From NCBI GenBank assembly GCA_020283715.1, contig JAIQCW010000204.1:1-64000 (forward strand): DNA of 64,000 nucleotides, read 5' to 3'. Within the stretch, counting starts at the first letter, position 1. Every line of letters starts with the position of its first letter. Of the stretch, positions 24,332-35,392 are shown in pieces. Both the position numbers and the translations under genes were made by a program. The notes under the pieces are model-generated. The model had not been told where the DNA came from, did not search any database, and saw nothing but the letters and a program-made list of their open reading frames with translations. Source of the stretch: Cytauxzoon felis (lineage: Eukaryota > Apicomplexa > Aconoidasida > Piroplasmida > Theileriidae).

Positions 24332-27300
24332 TTAATTCGTCTTTTTCATTACTTTAAGAGCAGGTTCAATGTTATACTTTGTAAATTCATACTCAAAAAC
24401 GGTATAATCATAAGAAAAATATTTATTGATGTCATCTTTGCCGTTTTCTAGATCCGTAACTAATTTACCACGTTCGAACTTAACATTCTTAATGTTATCT
24501 TCTGAGAAGTGTAACGTACCGGTACCATGTAAATGACCAAAATACCATAATCCATTATAAATAACTCCGTTGGGTAAGACTATTGTGCCTTTACCAAATC
24601 TCATTCCACATATAAATTGGCCATTATATATACTCCCATCTGGAGTTTTACATACGCCGCGTCCATGTGGTAAAATGTGGCTGAATAATTTGTCAAATGT
24701 CTCCTCGGCATAGTTGAAATCATCCAAAACTTCTACGTTAATGTCATCTATTGTAAACTTATCAAAATAGGAGATAGGCCCATTGTACTTTGATCCCGAA
24801 GGGAATGTGATCAATACATCATCCATTAGCATTTCGTCATCTTCCCAAATTCCTTCGACGGTTATTTTTTCTATGTTCGATATCAACAACGTTATTATAC
24901 CTTGTTTTGACCTTTTTCCTTTGTCCCAAAACCCCTCAAAGCTTGTATACTCATCATATTTCATAGTTCCATTACCATTAGGCAAATTTCCATGTAGTTT
25001 TCCGACATATGCTCGCCCATCTCTTCCAACAAGACTACAAACTCCAACAATTTCATTGTTTTTAAATGTTCCCATTTGAACTGAACCATCAGGAAGGGTC
25101 AACATTCCTTGTCCATGAAATTTGCCGGACTTGAAGTTACCCTCGAGTACACTACCATCTTTGTTTTTTAATATTCCCTGTTCAAATTTTAAGAATATAA
25201 AATCAAACTAACCCTACCATGAAACTTGTTGTTACTAAATTCGCCAATATACTCAAATTCAGGAGTCTCTAGGTGTCCTTTTCCATGTTTCTTGTCAATG
25301 AACCACTCACCTATAATGATATAACATCACATACTAAGCAAACAAACCATTATATCTATAATTACCATCTTTATAATATAATGACCCCTTTCCATGGCGT
25401 TTGTCGCTTTTCCATTGGCCATCATATCTGAATTAGAATTTAATTATGTTATAGTTAAGCAAACCTTGATCCATCCTTAGAAATGTATGTCCCACGTCCA
25501 CTTCTTAACATATCACTAAGTTCACCGATATATACATCACCATTTGGATATTTATATTTGGCAAGTTCGCTGTTCAGGAAAAAAATGGGTTCGTTGAAAA
25601 GCTCGAGTTCATGTTCAAAAAAAAATTTTCTAGCATTCATAGTTTGAACCCATAATTCTATAAATTCTATCGAATAATCATTCTGGATTTCCAGTATAGA
25701 TGATGCCAACATAGACGGTACGGTAAATTTGACCAATGTTTCACCTTCTTTTAAATAATCATTATTAACTCGAGTATTTAATGAACCATCATCTTTACCT
25801 TGTGCATCATTGTGTTGATCATAATCGTCATCATCGTCCAATTCATCAAAATCTACGGGGAAATTAGCACGGATATACTCTTCTCCCTGCCTAATAACTA
25901 CACCTGTAACAGGAAGTGAATAATCTACAGCAGATTCCAAATCAAATGCAAATTCCATAATCATATTATGAACTAAGCGATTTTCACCACCAACATATGC
26001 TGCGCATTTTAAAAGCTTAAGAAGGTAATCTTGGATCGGATTTATTCGATTATTATGAGCATATTCAATTTCCAAATTTCTGTCTGGATTGTATCTATCA
26101 TTTTGCAATGAACTAATGTATCCAAAGTATTTATATTTATATTTTCCATATTTTTCGTACATCTTGCTAAATACATCACTAAAAGTGAATGGTTCTATCG
26201 TTTGTTTGTCCTCGAAAAAACTCTCGGTATTAATATAAGTTTCGTCATACGTTTTTTTTTGTTTCATTTGTTGTCTCAAAAAACTTGGTATCGCCCCAGG
26301 AAAATACATATCAAACATTTTTAATACGCTTTCCTTCCTTCTTGTCCGAGTCCTAGATCTACTTTTAAAATTGCACATCCTAACGGCCTTGCCACCAATC
26401 TCTACAATTGTAGATGGTGCCTTTGAAAAGTAATCACCAACAGCAGAAAAGAATGCCTCTCCAGTCTCTTCAACTAGCCTTATGTTTTCATCATCGGATT
26501 CATCTATATAGCTTAACTCGTCGAACAATGTGATTTCATACATGGATGGTGTATATATACTCAAAATATCCTTGCTCCTGAGTTTAATCAGGTCGCACTC
26601 CAAATCTAACAAAAGAGTAGGCCCATTTTTAAGGTTAGTTACAATATTTAAATCTGTAATCCCAATAATATAGCCTTTACAGTCATTAACTAAATCTATC
26701 ATTGACTCCGTAAAATAAGGTAATAAGACGTTTTTCGAATGAAACAAATGTAATGGCATTCCATAACACTTCCACTCGTGCCACATTACACCGAAGCCTT
26801 TAGAATTAAAATTAAGTGAGTTTGCTCCGGGAATCATAGTTAATAATGATAAGATGCATGTAGAACAACGAGCAGCAGATTGAGAATAAACTGCTATTTT
26901 TTGTTCAGAAAGTATACATTTTAACATAAAAAGTAATCCTCCTATAGTCAATATCTATAATAAACGCATTTAAAACAAACTAGATGATAAAGATAGAACT
27001 GATGGTTTGAAGTATGACTCCAAATTAAAATAAAGTGATTCGTATGGAAGCTAAACTTTTAACAGTTACAGTATAAAAAACTAACGTTATCAATTGAAAC
27101 ATCATTGTTTATCTGGTCGACAAAGGATGATAAAAGGGTGTAACTAACAATAATAAATTTTAAGATGGTGTACAACATACTCTGAAAAATCACGAGTACT
27201 AAAGTACGTTTGTGCCACACATTCAAACCGTGACCCAATAGCAACAAAAAATGGAACATTTAAAATTAGGCAGACTGATATAAAATGATAATCCTGATTT

Positions 27301-27954
27301 GTTTCATCGTCAATTATCACATTCTCATCCAAGCCTATAACTTCATCCATTTCTTGTCCAGTAGGAATTTTTTTCTTTAACTTCCCCGTAGTGTCACCAC
27401 CTACATGTGGTATAGGAGAAATACTACTGTTTTTTGTGGGTGAGTTGTGAACATTTAAAGTTCGTTTATCACAAGAATCATTCACATTTCCGTGACTGTT
27501 CTCAAGAAATCTTGCAACATAACTGATACCATACAAGGAATTACCAGAAGAAGTTGGTAATATAAAATAAACAAAATCTGCCAAAGATGAAGGTTTTAAA
27601 GCGCCTGAAGCCAAGTCAATTATTAAGTGTTCACATGAATTGAGTTCTTCTTCTACGTTGCGGTCGTGCGTATACATAAACCGCGACTATATATATATAA
27701 CAAATATGATACTAAGAATAACATACATCCGAAAAAACTAATTTCGTATTTTTACACTTGTTTCTATTGAAATTCCTGGCAGGATAATTAAATATTACAT
27801 TGCGTTCATGTGAATCGTATTTGATGATATATGACGACACAACAGGCGGACCATAAGATTCACTTGTATATATGTGGTTGCTAATATCAAATTTTCCCTC
27901 AAAATCATTATCAGTAGCGTCGACAGATAATGAATCATGTGATACTAACTCCAT
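24332..27954 (-). CDS. DENN (AVL9-like) domain protein with C-terminal MORN repeats
   Basis: About nine exons. The N-terminal half is a DENN-type module: FVYFILPTSSGNSLYGISY (uDENN), then LLFMLKCILSEQKIAVYSQS and a region ending GYIIGITDLN (cDENN). It is closest to the AVL9/DENND6 group, which acts on Rab or Arf GTPases in secretory traffic. A basic and acidic linker follows, then about ten MORN repeats (e.g. YNGLWYFGHLHGTGTLHF) that bind membranes or act as scaffold. I start at the ATG at 27954; the frame extends upstream only via TTG. Joins are inferred at 27677/27717, in the 27000-27180 stretch, near 26930 and four times in 25130-25480. Fusion of the two domains in one chain is unusual. 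Confidence 0.72.
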
Positions 27955-28551
27955 ATGTGATATAATTGTTACAAACAAAAAATCAATTATAGAACAGACA
28001 CATTGTGCAATGAAAAAGGATTTATGTTTAAATGACAGTGCTTTCCTGATAAATAGTCAGAATTCCATACATTTATGAATACGAATGAATATAATAAACT
28101 CACCAAATAATATCTGATGGAAAATTTTTAAATTAACACACTCAAGCTTGAAAAAAGTTATTGATCATGTAATTTCTTAGAACTTAAATGAGTTGAAGTT
28201 ATATAAATGTTACAAACGTCTCTAATAATAAAAATACAACAATAACAATTGTAAATAATTGCGATTAACATAATATATTATACACATAGATCAAAAAAAC
28301 AGTATATAGACATGTACTATGGAAACAAATACGAATTATAAGTATGATACCTATTACAACAAACAATTTTTGATAATCCCGTGTATATCAAAGCGGAGTC
28401 CCCCATAGTTTATTGTGTAGACATAAACTATAAAGAAACAGACGATTCCTTCCCGAATATTTTATGAATATACGTGGTATTAATTATATAGGCCGCTTAT
28501 CTATTGAATTCCTTAATTACTCCATTATATCCTAAATTTATATTCCTCAAT
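27955..28551. other. Divergent promoter region, DENN-MORN and TCTP genes
   Basis: About 600 bp between divergent starts. A 68-codon frame on plus (27872-28078) is the shadow of the DENN-MORN first exon and its leader. No RNA gene or repeat recognised. Confidence 0.55.
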
Positions 28552-29148
28552 ATGTTGGTTTACAAAGATTTGTATAGCAGCGATGAAATGTGTTCTGATG
28601 CATATGTTCATTTAGATCCTTTTGAAAATCATGATTTTTCTAGTGGTAAAGTAATTTTTTGTCATTCGCTATTATTATAGTTGCTTTTGAGATTAAAACT
28701 TCAAAGGTTGCAAAAGGAAATGAAGATTACGGAATTTCTTGCAATGAGTAAGTCTAAATTTATAAAAGCATATTATTTTCCATCCAGTGAAGAAGAAGGT
28801 GGGTCTTCATTTAACAATCCCGATGTTGAAATGGTCATTGATGTTGTCGATGCATTCAGGCTTCAGGAAACTCCATTGACAAAGGCCGAATATACTTCAT
28901 ATATCAAAAAATATATAAAAAAATTAACTACAACTCTGGAAGAATCTAATCCTGATAGGGTTTCGGTGTTCAAAGATACTATTGCCGCCTTTGTGAAACA
29001 TGTCCTTGCTAATTTTAAGGATTTTGAATTCTATGTGGGCGAATCCATTGATTTAGAAGCAGGTCTTGTTTATGCCTATTATAAAGGTGAAGAAGTAGCA
29101 CCCAGATTGGTTTTTATTAAGGACGGTCTCGTTGAAGAGAGATATTAA
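28552..29148 (+). CDS. TCTP: Translationally controlled tumour protein homologue
   Basis: Small conserved protein with the Mss4-like TCTP fold, linked to growth, calcium binding and, in parasites, secretion. Three exons (28552-28645, 28681-28747, 28788-29148) give 173 aa, the standard length. Diagnostic parts: MLVYKDLYSSDEMCSDAY at the start, VIDVVDAFRLQETPLTKAEY (TCTP signature 1 region), ESNPDRVSVFK and the ending YYKGEEVAPRLVFIKDGLVE. The frame reading VAFEIKTSKVAKGNEDYG in exon 2 is the correct one; the longer frame through that exon is out of phase. Confidence 0.95.
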
Positions 29149-29374
29149 TTCACACGTGCACCATAATATTGGCAATATAATCCTCAATTTACTTCTTTTT
29201 GTTGAAAAAATATTTATATTGAAAATAATTATATATGTTTAACTTCTATCCACTTGTTATTTTACATTTTACCCTATAGTTGTCAATCGGTGGGTTGTGT
29301 CTAATTACTCATACATGTTTTACCATTAAAATTTATAGTTTAGGAGATCATTAACAACATTATTTATAAGAGTG

Positions 29375-30277
29375 ATGGATACTTTGGGAGATACACTTCA
29401 CGAGGAATTTTCATACGTATTCGTGTCATGTGATATTAATATCCCCGTAAATGTATTAAAGTTTTCAGGGAAAGAATGTAAATTCAGAGACTTGCTTAAC
29501 AGCCACTTCACTAGACATAATTTATTGCCTGAAGAACGTCAAAATTTTGAACGCCAACTAATCTCTCAATATGAAGGATCTAAACAAAAAGATACTGATA
29601 ACAAATTTCAACTCACTCCAGAGTTTGTTAACAATGCAATTGATATGTCCGGATCAAATTATCAAGTATTTTATCAATTATGTTAATATATTACTTTACA
29701 GATCATTCCATTGATATTACAGTCTAAAAGCACAAATTATTTGGGCGTTAATTGTTATATTGATAGTATTGGCCGTGTAAAGAATATGCCTAAGAACTCT
29801 AGAATGAGTAGAATATGTTCTACTGGTTTGTTCTTTATATGTTATATATGTCACTATATAGATATAAGAGGGGATTGTTTCATATCAAGGACATATGATG
29901 ACGAAGATGTCTTCAAGCGTGTTAATTTTACCTTAGATGATTATAATGAACTGATGGAAAACCCACCGTCTCCTGAAGGGAGGTGTGTACAATTGTTTAA
30001 TCATATAATTTTTCAGATGGGATGCCGCAACGGCTCTATCAAAGGCATTAAATCCAAGTGAATCAGTAAGTGTCCCGAAAAAATCCGTTAATGTAGTATC
30101 AAATAATTGCGAAAATTGCAAAAAGGTATTGTATCTGTGTCAATACATATAGTTATTTAGTCCACCTCTGATAATGTCTCATTGAAGACATGTTCACGCT
30201 GTAAAAAGGTAAAATACTGTTCAGTTGATTGTCAAAAGGAAGACTGGAAGTTTCATCGTCGTATATGTTCAGCATGA
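29375..30277 (+). CDS. MYND zinc-finger protein
   Basis: Five exons. I start at the ATG at 29375 (preceded in frame by a GTG). The first 200 residues show no known domain (SGKECKFRDLLNSHF, IIPLILQSKSTNYLGV). The last exon pair encodes a complete MYND finger: CENCKK, TCSRCKK, KYCSVDCQKEDWKFH and a final C three residues from the end. MYND fingers bind proline-rich partners; the role here is unknown. It ends 23 bp before the stop of the convergent EF-G gene. The join at about 30127-30160 is needed to bring the two halves of the finger together. Confidence 0.85.
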
Positions 30278-30299
30278 TATATTTAAATACTTATTAAAA

Positions 30300-33239
30300 T
30301 TAATTTGTTGATTTAATGTCTAGGATTTTTTCCGCAATACCTTTTGGAACTGGGTGATAGTGCGACATCTCCATAGTAAAAAAACCTCTACCCTGACTTA
30401 AAGATCGTAATTTAGTCATATAACCTGTCATCTCTTTTAATGGAGCCTCAGCTTGTAATTCTTTAACGCCACCATAGCCATCTTTTGTGTGTTTTACATG
30501 ACCACGTCTTCTAGCCAAGTCTCCAATTACATCACCGAAATTTTTGGTAGGGCACACAATGTTTACTTTCATTATTGGTTCTATTAACTTTATTCCTGCA
30601 ATTTTAGCACCCTCCCTTATCCCCTGCGCGGTTGCCATTTTAAAAGCGAATTCTGAACTGTCCACTTCATGAAATGTTCCCTCCAATACTGTAACCAATA
30701 CATCCGTTACAGGATAATTAGCCAGTAGTCCAGTATTTAATTGTTGTCTAGCACCCTCTTCTATGGCGGGTATATATTCTTTTGGTATGGTACCGCATGT
30801 TACATTGTTTGCGAACTGTACCCCGCTTCCTTGTTCCAGAGGTTTAATATGAAGCATTACATGGCCGTACTGTCCTCTTCCACCAGTTTGTTTGATGTAT
30901 CTAATATAATAAATATTGTTATTTATATTTCACATACTTTCCTTCAACATATACATCACTAATAAATGTTTCTCTAAACGCAACCTGTGGTGGCCCTGTT
31001 TTTAAATTCAATTTATGTTCCCTTCTAATTCTATCTATGATAATATCTAAATGAAGTTCACCCATCCCACTGATGATCGTTTGTCCAGTTTCCCTATCCT
31101 AGAATTGTGTGTATGAATATTTAAGTTTAATACAAACGATGTGCATTTTAAAAGATGGATCTTCTTTCATAAATTTAGAAAGCACTGGTCCAAGTTTATC
31201 ATCCTCAGATTTGTCCTCCACTTCCACATGTAAGCTAATAACTGGATCGGGGAACTTAATGGTTTCTAGTACTATTTTGTGTTTTTCGTTACACAAAGTA
31301 TCGCCTGTCGTAGTTTTTGGCCCAACCTATAATTAATTTATAATTTTATACCTCATCATACCAGAGATACAATATCGCCAGCACGTGCAGTTTTAATGTG
31401 TGTTCTGGAATTGGAATGCATAAATAATATCTTTTGTATCCTCTCTGACTTTTTTGTCCTTGGATTATAAACAGTATCACCAACATTTACAGTACCCCTA
31501 TATATACGCACATATGATTGTAATCCTGATTGAGCATCAGTTGTAATCTAAATAGTATATGAAGTAATAGAATATTAATACCTTAAAGACTAAAGCGGCA
31601 AATGGTAGTGTAAAATCTCCAACATCATAATTCAACTCATTTTTTATCCCTAATTGTCAATATTACAATAAGTTTAAAATACATTGTTTTGATTCATGTG
31701 GAAGCGTTTCAAATAATATATTTTCGTCTTCGCTTTCACTATCTGTATCATCAGATTTAATATACATTTTGTGAGCTTCACATGGTGATGGTAAATAGTC
31801 TATTATCATATCTAGAAATCCTGAATAAATAGTTATTAAATATTATAAATCATACCTTGAATATTCTTGTTTTTTAGGGAACTGCCACATGTGACAGGAA
31901 CTATTTTGTTAGATAATGTCAACGCCCTTAAGCCATTCCTTATTTCGATTTCAGATAGGGTTCCTAAAGTTGTAAATTAATGATATTGGGTTTATTACCT
32001 TCGGATAAGTATTTGTCTAAAAGTTCATCAGATGACTGGGCTACAGACTCAAGGATCAGTGTTCTATTATCTTATAAAAGGTGACAAATCAAGTTTACCT
32101 ATATTCATTTGTCTTTTCTAACATATTCTTTGGTATTTCTAAATCCTCATAGTTAAAATTGTCTTTGTCTCTAGAAAATTTGTAAAACTTCATTCTATAA
32201 ATTTAGATAATTAATATACAGTAAAAGGTCTACCTAATAATGTCTACAACCCCATCAAAATCGAGATGTTCTCCTACAGGAATAAACAGCGGCACTGGAA
32301 ATGCTCCAAGCTTTTCTTTAATCTCATCCAAACATTTTTGAAAACTAGCCCCCATTCTATCCATTTTATTTATGTAAGCAATACGTGGAATCTGTAAATA
32401 TAATTTCATATAACATTACACATACATTATATTTATTCGCTTGTCTCCATACTGTTTCAGATTGAGGCTCAACACCCGCTACACCGTCAAATACAGCACA
32501 TGCCCCGTCTAATACACGAAGTGATCTTTCAACCTTAAAATTGTCACAATTTATCAAACAAAAGTACCTCTGCAGTGAAGTCTACATGACCGGGTGTATC
32601 AATTATATTTATGCGATACAGAGGCATTTTACGGTAGCCTCCTCTCCAAAAACATGTTGTTGCCGCAGCATTTATGGTTATTCCTCTTTCCCGTTCCTGT
32701 GGCATATAATCCATTACGGCTTCGCCTATAACAATGCTATGTATAGGGAATGAGACAATAAACCATCGTGGACTTCTCCCATTTTATATGTGACCCCTGT
32801 CAAATATAGGATTCTTTCAGTAGTAGTTGTCTTCCCTGCATCAATATGCGCCATGATACCTATATTGTGATGCGTTTGTTAATCATGAATTACAGTGTTA
32901 TAAAGAAAGAAAATGTTAAGACATACCGATGTTTCTATATCTATTAATTGGAACATCTGTAGAAGGAATATCCACTTTGGCAGCAAATAGATCAATATTA
33001 CGCTTTGGATCATTTTTAATCCTATCTAACTTGGATAATTTGTATTTTTGGTGGTATGTGCTGGGAGATAAATAAGTGAAGTATCCATTTGTAAAAAAAT
33101 GTCTAGATTGTTTAACATCGTCGATATGATGTTTATACCGATGTTTAAAATTGTCTACATTTAATAGGAAGACAAGCTCCGTTGTATAAATAGTAAAAAT
33201 GCCGCATATAACAAGAATATATGTTTTACAATTAAGCAT
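30300..33239 (-). CDS. Elongation factor G, probably apicoplast
   Basis: Translocation GTPase of bacterial-type ribosomes. Fourteen exons with thirteen introns of about 30-70 nt were joined without conflict. G motifs: [15 protein letters not shown] (P-loop), RERGITI (switch I), DTPGHVDF and NKMD. Then come domain II ([12 protein letters not shown]), domain IV ([20 protein letters not shown]) and domain V ([18 protein letters not shown]). The chain starts with a hydrophobic leader ([16 protein letters not shown]) followed by about 65 mostly basic residues. That is the two-part form used for import into the apicoplast rather than the mitochondrion. An acidic insert ([13 protein letters not shown]) sits between the G domain and domain II. 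Location is an inference from the leader. Confidence 0.93.
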
Positions 33240-33564
33240 AGCACATTAGTGATTAGAGTATATTGTAAAAATACATGAAGATATCAATGCAAATCCAACG
33301 GATCAAAACAAAACTCCAGTAGATTATCTTAATACATTTTGGAGGTTTATTGTTGGAATTTGCCGTGATTCCCCTCATGTGTAACACACTGAATTATTGG
33401 GTACGATGGAATCATATATTCCAATTTGCAATAGGTAAAATGTTAAATTTTCTATATTTATTGTTGTGAATAACGTTTTGATTTAAATTGATTAATAAAC
33501 TTTATTCTTCCCTATAATATTAATACTATAATTACTTTATAATAAATTTAAATTACGCAATAAA
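33240..33564. other. Divergent promoter region, EF-G and DRG1 genes
   Basis: About 325 AT-rich bp with no coding frame or recognisable RNA; it should serve both flanking genes. Confidence 0.5.
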
Positions 33565-34803
33565 ATGTCACTATTCCAAAAAATTGCTGATATAGAGGCC
33601 GAAATGGCTAGAACCCAAAAGAATAAAGCGACTAATTTTCATCTTGGACTTCTTAAAGCAAAATTATCCAAGTTGAGAGCCCAATTGATCGAAGGTATGT
33701 TAAGTTTAATTACATGATACACAATATCTGGATAATTTTTCATATAAAAAATTTTCATAGGAGGTGGAAGTAAAGGTGGCGGTGCTGGTGAAGGTTTTGA
33801 TGTTTCAAAGACTGGTGATGCTCGTGTTGGTTTGGTAGGTTTTCCATCTGTAGGAAAATCAACACTACTAAACAAACTAACTGGTACATTTTCCGAAGTT
33901 GCTGCTTATGAATTTACAACTTTAACTTGTGTTCCTGGAGTTATTAGATATAAAGGATCCAAAATTCAGCTTTTGGATTTACCAGGTATCATAGAAGGTG
34001 CTAAAGATGGGAAAGGACGCGGAAAGCAGGTGATTGCTGTTGCTAGAACATGTACACTGATATTAGTTGTTTTGGATGCGGCAAAATCAATGAATCATAA
34101 GAGATTGTTAGAAAAGGAGATGGAGGGTTTTGGAATCCGTTTAAATAAATCTCCACCGAATATAACGTTTACCAGAAAAGACAAAGGTTTGTGGTATTTT
34201 GTAGTAAACCATCTTTTCCAGGAGGAATACTAATTTCGCATACGGTTCCCCTTAATAATATTGATGAAGATATGATAAAATCGATATGTCATGAATATCG
34301 CATAAACAATGCTAGATTCGCAATAAGATGTGATGCTACGGTTGATGACATTATTGATGTAATTGAGGGAAACCGCATTTATATTCCTTGTTTATATGTT
34401 ATGAATAAGATTGATCAAATCACGATTCCCGAACTAGATATATTATCACAGGTTCCACATTATGTTCCTATCTCCGCACACCATGAGGTATTTGGTACAT
34501 TATGTCACATATATTTATATTTAGTGGAATCTAGACGTATTACTTGAAACAATTTGGAAGTATCTGGATCTTATTAGAATATATACGAAGCCTAGAGGTA
34601 AAATACCTGACTACGAAGCCCCCGTCATATTGAGAAGGAGCAACTCGAAGATTGAAGATTTTTGTTTGAGAATCCATAAATCATTGTTATCGCAATTTAA
34701 ATATGCTCTAGTTTGGGGTAAATCGGCGAAGCATAATCCACAAAAGGTTGGCAAAGATCACCTACTGGCGGACCAAGACATCGTTCAAATTGTTAAGAAG
34801 TAA
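33565..34803 (+). CDS. DRG1: Developmentally regulated GTP-binding protein (DRG1)
   Basis: OBG-HflX-type GTPase associated with translating ribosomes. Four exons; introns lie near 33694-33761, 34186-34221 and 34488-34525. Starts at ATG with the DRG N-terminal helix ([16 protein letters not shown]). G motifs: [12 protein letters not shown] (G1), [14 protein letters not shown] (G3, typical of the OBG family) and NKID (G4). The S5D2L-type insert and a C-terminal TGS domain ([13 protein letters not shown] to [15 protein letters not shown]) complete the usual length of about 367 aa. The ending matches DRG1 better than DRG2. Confidence 0.94.
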
Positions 34804-34959
34804 TTTAATAACTTTAAGTTAATGTTATGTTTTTATTATAATTGCGTATAATAATTAACAATTTTATAAAGTGTACGTCAACTGGAGTTGGTGCTTGTTC
34901 GTGTAGGGTGTGGTATACTGACCATATTCCTACATCATTTTTAGATTATTTAATATATT

Positions 34960-35365
34960 ATGGTATCAAATAATCCCATAGCAAATATAGATGTAGATAT
35001 AATTAAAGGGCTGAGTCAGCCATCTGCCCTTTATGATGAGTTGGTTCGATACATATTATCAACTGTAGGCTGCAAATTACAAAATGAATCAACATTGCGC
35101 CTTGTATCGCACGCAGCCCAGGTATCATTAGAAAAGGTGTGTATTATATATCATAACATATCATATTTACTAGTTTTTTGAGGAAGCTAAAAAGATGCAA
35201 ATGGAAAATCGCATAAACAGAAGTGATGGTGATGGCAAAATGAGTTTATTTCCCACCGATGAAGTAAAAGAACTAGACTATCAAGTTATATGTGACACGC
35301 TGCAGAAAACTGATCCTAGCGTTCACAACTACAACCTCTTTCTAGAACCTAATAAAAAGATATAA
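34960..35365 (+). CDS. Possible TAF10 / TFIID histone-fold subunit
   Basis: Two exons with a 37-nt intron (after SHAAQVSLEK) encode about 122 aa. The segment DELVRYILSTVGCKLQNEST followed by RLVSHAAQVSLEKFFEEAKK has the helix pattern of the TAF10 histone fold, a subunit of TFIID and SAGA. The C-terminus (FPTDEVKELDYQVICDTL) is unassigned. Apicomplexan TAFs are divergent, so this remains tentative. Its stop is 27 bp from that of the convergent SET8-like gene. Confidence 0.45.
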
Positions 35366-35392
35366 ATTAAATATATTTTTAATAATATTATT

